DNA of 31,708 nt from CAZVFX01 sp964626565 (GTDB lineage: Bacteria > Myxococcota_A > UBA9042 > CAIXZC01): NCBI GenBank assembly GCA_964626565.1, contig CAZVFX010000083.1:1-31708 (forward strand), written 5' to 3'. The position numbers were made by a program, and so were the translations under genes. Shown here in pieces: positions 1 to 8,699 of this stretch (position 1 is its first letter; the number at the start of each line of letters is the position of its first letter). The notes under the pieces were generated by a model. It ran no database searches, was not told the origin of the DNA, and saw nothing but the letters and a program-made list of their open reading frames with translations.

Positions 1-63
1 AATGCCCAGTCGTCAGGGCTTATCAGGCCTCTTGCCGTGGCTAGACCGGAGACTCACCTTCCA

Positions 64-92
64 TTGACACAGAAGGCTCGCCCTGCTAGGCT
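64..92 (+). promoter_or_regulatory. sigma70-like promoter for the FGE-fold lipoprotein gene
   Basis: A perfect -35 hexamer TTGACA (64-69) is followed after 17 bp by TAGGCT (87-92). The -10 is preceded by TGC, an extended -10 (TGn) motif, which may compensate for its weak match. The gene starts at 128, giving a leader of roughly 30 nt. This is a sequence match only. Confidence 0.5.
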
Positions 93-127
93 CGTGCCAG
101 ACAACAACTTATGTTTGAGGGGTAGAC

Positions 128-3100
128 ATGAGAAGCACCAGGCTGAAAATCAGCATCATCCTGTCGGTGTCCGTTCTGGCGATCATGGCCGGGTCCTGCA
201 GCAGCGGCGACGGTGGGGAGGTAACGCCCGATACGGTGTGCACACCGCTGTGCGAGGGTGTGGAGTGCGGCGATGACGGCTGCGGCGGGGAGTGCGGCGT
301 GTGCGCCAACGACAAACCCATCTGTCACAAGGGCGCGTGTATCGAGGAGTGTACCCCCCTCTGTGAGGGCAAGGAGTGCGGGGATGATTCTTGTGGCGGT
401 CAATGTGGGGTCTGCCCCGATGTTGCTCCTTTCTGCGTTGACGGTTTGTGCGATCTGGAATGCAAGCCGAGCTGCCAGGGAAAGGAGTGCGGGAGTGATG
501 GCTGTGGCGGCTTATGCGGCACCTGCCCGGACGCAGCCCCCGATTGCCAGGAAGGCAAGTGCGTCACCGACTGCATCCCCGATTGCACCGACAAGGAGTG
601 TGGTTCGGACGGTTGTGACGACGACTGCGGTGAGTGCGGAGACGATGAGCACTGCGACGCAGGGCAATGTCTGCCCGATTGCATTCCCGACTGTGAGGAC
701 ATGGAGTGCGGCGATGACGGCTGCGGAGATGTGTGCGGGATCTGCCCTGAAGTTGCTCCCTTGTGCGTGGAAGGAAAATGCGAGATCGAGTGCGAGCCGG
801 ACTGCGATGGCAAGGAGTGCGGCAGCGACGGGTGCGAAGGTGATTGTGGCGAATGTGAAGACGACAGCCTGTGCAATGATGATGGGCTGTGCGAGTGCAT
901 CGACCTGGGCTGTGGCGAAATGTGTTGCCTCGAAGGCGACGTTTGCGTCGACGACGAGTGCTGCTCCCCTGATTGTTCGGGCAAGGAGTGCGGGTCGGAC
1001 GGGTGCCTCGAAGATTGCGGCGAATGTGGCGAACTTCAGGTGTGCTCCGACGCGGGCCTGTGCCAGTGCGAGTTTGCCGGCTGTGGCGCGTTGTGCTGCC
1101 CCGAGGGGGTCCCCTGCTACGACGGCGCCTGCTGTGAAGCTGACTGCGAAGGCAAGAACTGCGGTGAAGACGGATGCGGCGGTAGCTGCGGCCTGTGTGA
1201 TGACGGAAATCTGTGCACCTTGGACGCCTGTTTCGCAGGCACCTGTGTGTACGAAGGGATGCTGTGCGATGATGGAAACCCCTGCACCTCGGACGCTTGC
1301 GATCCGGACCTCGGGGAGTGCGTGGGAGACCCCGCGCCTATGGACGGTACGCCTTGCGACGACGGAAACCCCTGCACCGGCGCCGACATGTGCCTGGCCG
1401 GCGGATGTGCTGGTGAGATGTTGCCTCCCGAAGAGCTGGCCGAACTGGACTGCGTGTGCGGCGACAATGACGACTGCGCTCCCATCGAAGATGGGGACCT
1501 GTGCAACGGTACTCTCTTTTGCGATCTCGACCAGGAGCCTGCAACCTGCCTGGTGGATCCCGACACTATCATCGATGCTGCGGCGGGCGATTGCGATGAC
1601 GGCATCGATTGCACTGATGATGACTGCGAGCCTGCGGAAGGGTGCGTACACGCTCCCGTCGACGGAGTCTGCGACGACGGAAATGTTTGCACCGAAGACA
1701 TCTGTGACCCGGAAGAAGGGTGCGTTGGAATCCCGACGGACGGTCCTTGCGATGACGGCAACATGTGCACCCAGGACGACGCGTGCGTGGAAGGGGAGTG
1801 CGTCGGAGCGGCGAAAGAGTGCAGCGACGGTCTCTTTTGCAACGGTGAGGAAGCCTGCAATTCCGACACCGGCGAGTGCCTGGCAGGCGTCGCACCGGCC
1901 ACCGACGACGGCGTCAAATGCACCGAAGACCTCTGCGATGAGGATGAGGACGTGGTCTTGCACGTGCCTCAGAATACGGCGTGTGACGATGAAGACGGAT
2001 GCACAACCGATGCGTGCAACCCGGAAGACGGTTGCCACTACACAACCGCTCCCGACGGAGCTACTTGCCAGGACGGCAATGCGTGCATTGAGGGCGCCAC
2101 CTGCCTGGCCGGTGAGTGCGTCGGCGGCGACGTGATCATTTGCGTGGACGAGAACCCTTGCACACACGATGCTTGTGACCCGGAAATCGGCTGCACTTTC
2201 GAACCTGATGCGGACGGCATCTGCCTGGACGGCAATCCGTGCAACGGTGCGGAAGTGTGCGTCGAAGGTGAGTGCGTTCTTGGCGAGCCGCCTACCTGCG
2301 ACGACCACAGCAGTTGTACGGTGGATTCCTGCGAGGAGGGTGTCGGCTGTGTACATGCTCCGGTTGTTGACGGCACACCTTGCAGCGACAGTGACGCCTG
2401 TACGTTGGGGGATGTGTGTGACAGCGGTGCGTGCATGTCCGGGGACCAGATAACTTGCGAAGATGACAGCCAGTGCACCGAAGATTCCTGTGACGCTGAG
2501 CAGGGCTGCGTTTTTGCCCCGGTGGAAAACGGTACCCCCTGTGATGACCAGGACGCGTGCACGCTCAACGACCATTGCGCGGCTGGCAAGTGCATGGCCC
2601 CAGGGGAGTTGGACTGTGACGACGCAAATCCCTGTACCGACGACGCTTGCGACCCGGACACCGGGTGCATCAGCGTACCCAATGATGAAAACGAGTGTAT
2701 TGACGACGACGTGTGCAACGGGGAGGAATCGTGCGACGCGGGTGTCTGTGCCGCAGGTGACCCCCTGGTTTGCGAAGATGACAATGAGTGCACTACCAGC
2801 CTGTGCGACGCGGAGGCGGGATGCCTGAGCCAGTTTGTGGATAACGATACTCCGTGCGGAGAGCTTGACGGCTGGACCTGCCAGACCGGAGTCTGCACCT
2901 GCCCGCAGCAATGCGACGGCAAGGAATGCGGCGATGATGGTTGCGGCGGGTCGTGCGGCGATTGCGGCGACGGGAGTTGCAACGAAGAGCTGTTCATCTG
3001 CGTACCCGCGGGCGAGGTTCTGGTTGCGGCGGGCAGTTTCCTCATGGGTTCTCCCGACGACGAGCCGTGCCGGAAGGCGTGGGAGGGCCCGCAGCATCAG

Positions 3101-3868
3101 GTTTCCATCACCCGGTCTTTGCTGGTGAGTGACCACGAGGTCACTCAGGGCGAGTGGGTCCAGGTCACCGGCGCACCCAATCCCGCCCACTTCGGTGCGG
3201 GAGGGGCGGAAGGAACCTGCGCCTTTGGCGACTGCCCCCTGGAAAGGGTCTCCTTCTACGAGGCGCTTACCTACTGCAACATGCTGTCGGAAGCGGCCGG
3301 CTTGGACTCTTGCTACACTCTGGAGGGCTGCCAGGGAACTCTGGGTGGTGGCTGCGGTGACGAAGGTGATTGCGACGGCGACTATGTTTGCGACAGTGTA
3401 TCTTTCTCCGGGCTCGACTGCACCGGCTACCGGTTGCCCACCGAAGCTGAGTGGGAGTACGCCGCGCGGGCCGGTACTACAACGGCATTCGCCTACCCGA
3501 CTCCGGACGGGGGAGCCAAGGCGGCAGGCTGTAGCTGTATTGAAGAGGCCAACCTCGATCCTTACGGCTGGTACTGCAACAACTCCGAGAGCCGGACGCA
3601 TCAGGTCAAGGGCAAGGCGCCCAACGCGTGGAATCTTCACGACATGGCCGGCAATGTGTGGGAGTGGTGCTGGGACAACTACGAAGTGGACTACTACTAC
3701 GTCAGCCCCGACACCGATCCGCTGGGAGGAACCGGCGTGAAGCGCATCGCCAGAAGCGGAAGCTGGCTGCAGTCCTCCCGCTACACCCGTTCGGCCAGTC
3801 GGAGCCACTCCAGTCCCGACAAGCGGGCTTCCTGGGTTGGGTTCAGAGTCGTCAGGTCACTTCCCTGA
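128..3868 (+). CDS. Cys-rich repeat lipoprotein with C-terminal FGE-sulfatase-fold domain
   Basis: Predicted 1246-aa surface or periplasmic lipoprotein; the molecular role is unknown. The signal peptide has lipobox AGSC with Cys24, and a GAGGGG ribosome site lies about 5 nt before the ATG. Residues ~35-370 hold about nine PDCxGKECGxDGCGGxCGxC modules and two CCxxGxxC modules. Residues ~375-930 hold about 17 CDDGNxCTxDxC modules, mostly alternating two types, then one more PDC-type module. Residues ~963-1246 match the FGE-sulfatase/SUMF1 fold: GSFLMGS, HEVTQGEW, YRLPTEAEWEYAARAG, NLHDMAGNVWEW and a final WVGFRVVRSLP. The paired catalytic cysteines of true formylglycine-generating enzymes are absent: the segment reads GSWLQSSRYTRSASR. 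It is therefore more likely a binding domain or a different enzyme of the fold. Convergent with the next lipoprotein gene. Confidence 0.9.
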   Translation: MRSTRLKISIILSVSVLAIMAGSCSSGDGGEVTPDTVCTPLCEGVECGDDGCGGECGVCANDKPICHKGACIEECTPLCEGKECGDDSCGGQCGVCPDVAPFCVDGLCDLECKPSCQGKECGSDGCGGLCGTCPDAAPDCQEGKCVTDCIPDCTDKECGSDGCDDDCGECGDDEHCDAGQCLPDCIPDCEDMECGDDGCGDVCGICPEVAPLCVEGKCEIECEPDCDGKECGSDGCEGDCGECEDDSLCNDDGLCECIDLGCGEMCCLEGDVCVDDECCSPDCSGKECGSDGCLEDCGECGELQVCSDAGLCQCEFAGCGALCCPEGVPCYDGACCEADCEGKNCGEDGCGGSCGLCDDGNLCTLDACFAGTCVYEGMLCDDGNPCTSDACDPDLGECVGDPAPMDGTPCDDGNPCTGADMCLAGGCAGEMLPPEELAELDCVCGDNDDCAPIEDGDLCNGTLFCDLDQEPATCLVDPDTIIDAAAGDCDDGIDCTDDDCEPAEGCVHAPVDGVCDDGNVCTEDICDPEEGCVGIPTDGPCDDGNMCTQDDACVEGECVGAAKECSDGLFCNGEEACNSDTGECLAGVAPATDDGVKCTEDLCDEDEDVVLHVPQNTACDDEDGCTTDACNPEDGCHYTTAPDGATCQDGNACIEGATCLAGECVGGDVIICVDENPCTHDACDPEIGCTFEPDADGICLDGNPCNGAEVCVEGECVLGEPPTCDDHSSCTVDSCEEGVGCVHAPVVDGTPCSDSDACTLGDVCDSGACMSGDQITCEDDSQCTEDSCDAEQGCVFAPVENGTPCDDQDACTLNDHCAAGKCMAPGELDCDDANPCTDDACDPDTGCISVPNDENECIDDDVCNGEESCDAGVCAAGDPLVCEDDNECTTSLCDAEAGCLSQFVDNDTPCGELDGWTCQTGVCTCPQQCDGKECGDDGCGGSCGDCGDGSCNEELFICVPAGEVLVAAGSFLMGSPDDEPCRKAWEGPQHQVSITRSLLVSDHEVTQGEWVQVTGAPNPAHFGAGGAEGTCAFGDCPLERVSFYEALTYCNMLSEAAGLDSCYTLEGCQGTLGGGCGDEGDCDGDYVCDSVSFSGLDCTGYRLPTEAEWEYAARAGTTTAFAYPTPDGGAKAAGCSCIEEANLDPYGWYCNNSESRTHQVKGKAPNAWNLHDMAGNVWEWCWDNYEVDYYYVSPDTDPLGGTGVKRIARSGSWLQSSRYTRSASRSHSSPDKRASWVGFRVVRSLP

Positions 3869-4010
3869 GGGATTCGACGCGGTACATCCGCAACGCTCCC
3901 ACGGTGTGCACCATGGGCAATTGGCCAATGTGACCTGCAGTGCGTGGTTCAGTTTTGGGGTATCAACAGCGACAAGAAAGGGAGGAGTTCCACATCCTCT
4001 CGGGATAGAG
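3869..4010. other. Convergent intergenic gap, no clear terminator
   Basis: 142 bp between the stop codons of two convergent lipoprotein genes. It holds only short palindromes (for example ATTGGCCAAT) and no GC stem followed by a T run on either strand. Confidence 0.5.
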
Positions 4011-7000
4011 CTACCAGCTTATCTTTGCCTGGCCGTTGCCTGAGTGGCCTCCGGTGGAAGTTGCGCCGTTAGTGCAGCCGCCGTAGTAGGATGACCCTCC
4101 GCCGCCGCCGGCGCCGTATGAACAGCCTCCGCCGTACCAGCCGCCGCCGCCGCCCGAGACGTGGTATGAGGCCTTGCTGCCGCCGGTGCCGAAGCCGCCG
4201 CCGGAGCATTGGGACCCGGCTGAGCCGCCGCTATTCTGGCCGCCGCCGCCCCCTGCTTGCCAGCCTCCGCTGGAGCCGCCGCCGTTGCCGCTCAAGCCCC
4301 CTCCGTCCCCGCCGTAACCGTGGTCGGGACCTCCGGTCTGCCCGCCGGCTCCGCCGCCGCCCACGATAACGCGATGGTCCCAGCCGGTGCCACCCACCCG
4401 GACGTCAGTTCCGCCGCCGCCGCCGCCGGCGTAGAATCCGCCGTTGCCGCCCCCGTTCCAGCCGCCGTTGCCGGACATCACACCCTTTGCCCCGACGTAG
4501 ACGTGCAGCGTCTGACCCGGCGTGACCGCCAGAGTGCCCTTGGCGTATCCGCCCTTGCCTCCGTCTTCCTGGGCTGGTCCGCCGGAGGCCTCAGAGCCGC
4601 CGCCCTGGGCGCCCCAGACTTCAATGACGACCGAGTCCACGCATTCCGGGACCACAAAGCTCTGCTGGCTGCCCGTGTAGCCGAAGTTCTGGGAGCCGGT
4701 GAGGTCGGGGCATTCCACGCACAGCCCGTCGACGCAACTCCAATCCACCCCGCAGTCCGTGCCGTTGGGCAACGGGTCGAACTGACAGCCGACAGCCGGT
4801 GCGCAAGAATCCGCGGTGCATTCGTTGCCGTCGAAACAGACCAGCGGCGGACCCGAGGCGCACGAGCCGCCGTCGCACTTGTCATCCTCTGTGCACTCGT
4901 CGTCATCGGTACAGGGGGCCTCGTTGGGTGTGAAGACACAGCCGCTGTTCGGATCGCAAATATCATCGGTGCACAGATTTGAGTCGTTGCACAACACCTG
5001 AACACCGGAAACGCATCCGGCGTTTTCGCAGTAGTCTCCGTCGGTGCACGCGTTTCCGTCGTCGCACAACGCCGCGTTAGCGTCGAAGTGGCAGCCTGTG
5101 TCGGGGTCGCACCAGTCGTCGGTGCAGACGTTTCCGTCGTCACATGTGACCGCCGCGCCGGGCACGCACGCCCCGTCGGTGCACGCGTCGCCGCCGGTGC
5201 ACGCATCACCGTCGTCGCACTGGGCATTATTGTGCACGTAGTAGCAGCCCTGGTCTGCATCGCACAAGTCGTCGGTGCACAGATCTCCATCGGTGCAGTT
5301 GGCCTGCTCTCCGCCCGCACACTGGCCGTCCAGGCACGCTTCCCCTACCGTACATTTGTTCTGGTCGTTGCAGGGTGCGGTGTTGTGGGTATAGACGCAC
5401 CCCGACTCCAGGTCGCAGGAATCGTCGGTGCAGACATTTCCGTCGTTGCACGCGATCTGGCCGCCGGGAGCGCAGACGCCTCCCGCACAGTGATCACCTT
5501 CGGTGCATGCATTGTCGTCATCACATTCCCCTTCATTGGGCGTAAAGGTGCAGCCGCCTTCAGGGGAGCATGAGTCGTCGGTGCACGGGTTGTTGTCGTC
5601 GCAGGTCATGGTGTTGCCGCCCACACACGCCCCAAGCTCACAGTGGTCACCGAATGTGCACACATCGCCATCGTCGCAAGGAGCGCTGTTCAAAACGGAC
5701 ACACAGCCCACTGCCGGGTCGCAGCTAGTGGTAGTGCACACCTCGTCGTCTTCGCAGTCGAGGGGACCGTCGAATATACACTTGCCCAATGCGCAATGGT
5801 CGCCCAGCGTGCAAGCGTTGCCGTCGTCGCAGGCGGCCTCGTTGGGATTGTGAAGGCACAGCCCCTGTCCCGTACATTCATCATCGGTGCACGGATTGTC
5901 GTCATCGCACTGGGCCGCGGCGCCGGAAACACACTGGCCCAGAACGCAGTAGTCGTTCACCGTGCACGCATCTCCGTCATCACAAGCGCCGTCCACAGCA
6001 TCGTGGACACAGCCTCCCTTGGCTATGCAACCGTCCGCGGTGCAGGGGTTGTCGTCGTCGCAGTTGAGATCGCCTCCCGGGGTGCAGGCGCCCTCGCTGC
6101 AATTGTCCCCCAGCGTGCAGTCGTTGCCGTCGTCGCAAAGCTCGTGGTTGGCCTCGTGAATACATCCCAACACGGGGTCGCAGGCGTCATCGGTGCACAC
6201 GTTGCCGTCGTCACAGTTCTTCAGTTCGCCGCCCGCGCATTCTCCTTGGGCACACGCTTCGCCGATGGTGCACGCGTCGTAGTCGTTGCATGGGTCTTCG
6301 TTGAAAGTGTAGCTGCAGCCGACACCTGACTCGCACGAATCGTCGGTACAACCGTCCCCATCGTTGCAGTTCACCGGCACACCCGGAGCGCACAGCATGT
6401 CCGCACATTTGTCTCCCACAGTGCACGGGTCGGCGTCATCGCAGGCAAATCCTTCGTGATCCGCCTCGATGATGCATTGGCCGTTGTCCGGCAGGCAGGT
6501 GGCCTGTTGGCATATTGCGTCGACCCCCGACGGTTCGTCGCATTGTACAACCGTCCCTGGATCGGTGCGGCACTGGTAGGGCAGGGTGCCAAGGTCGCAA
6601 TAGAGGGTCCCGTTGCATTGATTTTCGTCCTCCAGTTCCGCGCAGTCTGCGTCGGTCTGGCAGTCGCACGATACGGCATAACCGACGCAAACGCCCTCGG
6701 CGCACTGGTCGGCCACGGTACAGGGGTCGTCGTCGTCGCAATCCGCCTGGTTGAACTCGTTGGTGCAGCCGCCCAGTCCGTCACAGAAGTCCTCGGTGCA
6801 GGGGTTGGAATCGTCGCACACGATAGGCAGGCCGATGCAAGTCCCCTCTTCGCAGTGGTCGCCCACGGTGCACGCGTCCCCGTCCAGGCACTCTCCCTCG
6901 GTCAGCGCTTCGTAGCTGCAGCCTTCCTCACCGCCGCAAATGTCCTTGGTGCAGTCGTTGTCGTCATTACACAGGTTGATGAAGTCGCCATCAACCTCCT

Positions 7001-7808
7001 CCGGTTCATCGGTGAACCCGTTGCAGTTGTTGTCCACGCCGTCACACTCTTCCGGCGATGGCTCCAGCGCGTCGCATTCCGAGAGCCCCGCTTCGGTGCA
7101 GTAGCGCTTGCCCGCGCACAACCCCGACTCGTTGGCTTTTTCGCACGGCGTCGACAGGCCTCGGGAGACCGACTTGGCAGTGCATGGGCACACTCCAGCA
7201 TCGGAAACGCACTGGTATGACTCCGCCCCTTCCACCGTCGGCACCAGTTGGCAGGTGAACCCCCAGGGGCAAAGCTGCTCCTCACCGCAACCGCCGCCGC
7301 AGAAGCTACCGCCGTCTTCGTACTCGACGCACACGTCGTCGGCTCCACCCACAGCCTTGCAGTCAGCGTTGCCGCTGCAAGGTTTGCACAGATTTGCATA
7401 GTCGGACACGCACACATATACAAGATCGGGATCGGTGCCGCCCACCGGCTTGCATGCCCATCCATCGGGGCACTCTTCAGTGCATGCCTGGCTGCACACC
7501 GCATCCCCCATGTGCTCTACGCACCATCCCGACTGGCAATCGGGGTTCTCCAGGCACGGGTCAAGGAAGCAACCGTCTCCCGGCAGGCATTCCACGAACG
7601 GGGCATCGTCCTCAACCTCCAATTGGACTTCGAGGACCCACTGCTCCTTGGTCACCACTTCGGGGGTAACGGTCTCGGTTACGCCGGGCGCATCCTCAGT
7701 CGCCGAGTCGTCGGTCGTACTATCGGGGAAAGTGAGAATATCCTTGCCGGAGCCGCACCCCGCGCCGGCAAATATCAGCACCAACACCATCGCCAAAAAC
7801 CTTTGCAT
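4011..7808 (-). CDS. Cys-rich repeat lipoprotein with MopE-type motif and glycine-rich C-terminal domain
   Basis: Predicted 1265-aa lipoprotein (lipobox GAGC, Cys18; GGGAGG ribosome site 7 nt before ATG). A short acidic linker is followed by a Cys-rich N-terminal part, then an ECDGVDNNCNGFTDE motif (~residues 252-268), the putative metal-binding MopE-type motif common in myxobacteria. Residues ~275-1010 consist of about 27 Cys modules of the CDDGNxCT type. They strictly alternate a ~26-aa form (CTDDxCDxxxGC) with a ~25-aa form (CTxGDxCxxGxC), broken once by a CNGTLYCD module. Residues ~1037-1265 form a glycine-rich domain beginning NFGYTGSQQSF, with IEVWGAQGGG, GGGGGGTDVR and a final GQAKISW. 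This matches the glycine-rich domain of ALK-type receptors and bacterial surface proteins. The function is unknown; extracellular binding or adhesion is plausible. Confidence 0.9.
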   Translation of the reverse strand: MQRFLAMVLVLIFAGAGCGSGKDILTFPDSTTDDSATEDAPGVTETVTPEVVTKEQWVLEVQLEVEDDAPFVECLPGDGCFLDPCLENPDCQSGWCVEHMGDAVCSQACTEECPDGWACKPVGGTDPDLVYVCVSDYANLCKPCSGNADCKAVGGADDVCVEYEDGGSFCGGGCGEEQLCPWGFTCQLVPTVEGAESYQCVSDAGVCPCTAKSVSRGLSTPCEKANESGLCAGKRYCTEAGLSECDALEPSPEECDGVDNNCNGFTDEPEEVDGDFINLCNDDNDCTKDICGGEEGCSYEALTEGECLDGDACTVGDHCEEGTCIGLPIVCDDSNPCTEDFCDGLGGCTNEFNQADCDDDDPCTVADQCAEGVCVGYAVSCDCQTDADCAELEDENQCNGTLYCDLGTLPYQCRTDPGTVVQCDEPSGVDAICQQATCLPDNGQCIIEADHEGFACDDADPCTVGDKCADMLCAPGVPVNCNDGDGCTDDSCESGVGCSYTFNEDPCNDYDACTIGEACAQGECAGGELKNCDDGNVCTDDACDPVLGCIHEANHELCDDGNDCTLGDNCSEGACTPGGDLNCDDDNPCTADGCIAKGGCVHDAVDGACDDGDACTVNDYCVLGQCVSGAAAQCDDDNPCTDDECTGQGLCLHNPNEAACDDGNACTLGDHCALGKCIFDGPLDCEDDEVCTTTSCDPAVGCVSVLNSAPCDDGDVCTFGDHCELGACVGGNTMTCDDNNPCTDDSCSPEGGCTFTPNEGECDDDNACTEGDHCAGGVCAPGGQIACNDGNVCTDDSCDLESGCVYTHNTAPCNDQNKCTVGEACLDGQCAGGEQANCTDGDLCTDDLCDADQGCYYVHNNAQCDDGDACTGGDACTDGACVPGAAVTCDDGNVCTDDWCDPDTGCHFDANAALCDDGNACTDGDYCENAGCVSGVQVLCNDSNLCTDDICDPNSGCVFTPNEAPCTDDDECTEDDKCDGGSCASGPPLVCFDGNECTADSCAPAVGCQFDPLPNGTDCGVDWSCVDGLCVECPDLTGSQNFGYTGSQQSFVVPECVDSVVIEVWGAQGGGSEASGGPAQEDGGKGGYAKGTLAVTPGQTLHVYVGAKGVMSGNGGWNGGGNGGFYAGGGGGGTDVRVGGTGWDHRVIVGGGGAGGQTGGPDHGYGGDGGGLSGNGGGSSGGWQAGGGGGQNSGGSAGSQCSGGGFGTGGSKASYHVSGGGGGWYGGGCSYGAGGGGGSSYYGGCTNGATSTGGHSGNGQAKISW

Positions 7809-7878
7809 CGTTATCCTCCCGGCGGCGCTCCAGTGACCAGCAGTTTGCCCACGTTCAACCTGCGCCGTCCACCGGAAT

Positions 7879-7908
7879 ATTGTATCCTAACGCCCTTGTC
7901 TCTGTCCA
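7879..7908 (-). promoter_or_regulatory. sigma70-like promoter for the glycine-rich lipoprotein gene
   Basis: On the minus strand, TGGACA (complement of 7903-7908; 5/6 to consensus) and TACAAT (complement of 7879-7884; 5/6) are separated by 18 bp. They lie about 70 bp upstream of the start codon at 7808. Confidence 0.5.
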
Positions 7909-8012
7909 CCAGTGTTGGGTGCGCCCTTCCATTGCCGGCCCGTTGTCTGTAAACTCCCGGGCATGGACATCTACCGGCCGGCAGTTCCGGCCGCTGAGCG
8001 TGGGAGGTTTTC

Positions 8013-8699
8013 ATGCGCTGGTATGTAAGAATACTGGTAGGAGTAGCGGCACTGTTCTTCGCTGCCCAAACGGGCTGCATCGTGGTTTCGCTGTCGCCCT
8101 GGTTCACCAAGAAGGATGTGGTCCACGACCAACGCTTGGAAGGGCACTGGCAGGACACCGACGGGCATGCACGGTTCGAGGTCAAGAGGGGCAAAGTTCA
8201 CCTGTGGGAAGACGATGTGGAAGGGTACCTGATCACGAGGTACGACTGTCCCGAAGAGAAACCGTCCAAACCGATGGCCGCGGTGCTGGGAGACATCGGC
8301 GAAACCAGGTACCTCATGGTGACCACGGCTCCGGAATTTGAGCCCGGCCCCTGGTTTGCAGCCTCGCTTCACCTGATCTTCAAAGTGGATTTCGGCGACG
8401 GGACACTGACCCTCGTCGGCATCAATCCGGATCGGGTGGACGAGCAGGTGGCCAAGCACCGGTTCGGCCTCGACTTTGTCTGCTTTGACGACGGTGCGGT
8501 TGAGCCGCCCAAGCCCGGCTCAGACCCATGTCCCGAGGGCTTGCTCCTCTTCACCGGAAGCGTATCCACCCTCAGAAGTTTTCTGGCCTACAACGGGTCT
8601 GGTGACACCTTCTTCTCCAAGATGGGCAGCTACACCCGGCTCAAAGAGCCGAAGTGCGTTCCGAAGGAAAAAAAGAAGGAAGAAAAGATCAATCCTTGA
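8013..8699 (+). CDS. Small putative lipoprotein, unknown function
   Basis: 228 aa, with signal peptide and lipobox QTGC (Cys22). A GGGAGG ribosome site 6 nt before the ATG supports the start. The mature N-terminus (SLSPWFTKKDVV, then LEGHWQD) resembles a widespread group of uncharacterised lipoproteins with a SLxPxYTxxDLV...LxGxW opening, which look like small beta-rich, lipocalin-like domains. That comparison is from memory and no enzymatic motif is visible. The C-terminus is Lys/Glu-rich. The gene overlaps the convergent alpha-2-macroglobulin gene by 11 bp at the stop codons. Confidence 0.75.
   Translation: MRWYVRILVGVAALFFAAQTGCIVVSLSPWFTKKDVVHDQRLEGHWQDTDGHARFEVKRGKVHLWEDDVEGYLITRYDCPEEKPSKPMAAVLGDIGETRYLMVTTAPEFEPGPWFAASLHLIFKVDFGDGTLTLVGINPDRVDEQVAKHRFGLDFVCFDDGAVEPPKPGSDPCPEGLLLFTGSVSTLRSFLAYNGSGDTFFSKMGSYTRLKEPKCVPKEKKKEEKINP

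Noticed and set aside
512..3808. A 1098-codon stop-free frame on the minus strand across the first lipoprotein gene
   Set aside because: It is the antisense shadow of the Cys/Asp-rich repeats, whose codons rarely place stops on the other strand. The translation is Ala/Val-rich with no domain, and the plus-strand protein has a signal peptide and clear modules.
3000..3868. Calling the C-terminal domain a functional formylglycine-generating enzyme
   Set aside because: The fold motifs are present, but the paired active-site cysteines are not seen at the expected place.
4740..6990. Regular spacing resembling a CRISPR array or DNA satellite
   Set aside because: The periodic GTCGTCGCA-like motifs are codons for CDD in protein modules. 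Units are degenerate at DNA level, in frame and ~75-78 bp without constant repeats or spacers.
4257..7952. Several plus-strand open frames (for example 4257-4982, 5643-6329, 7248-7952)
   Set aside because: All lie antisense to the glycine-rich/CDDGN lipoprotein. They are Val/Ala-rich repetitive translations without ribosome sites, a by-product of the repeat codons.
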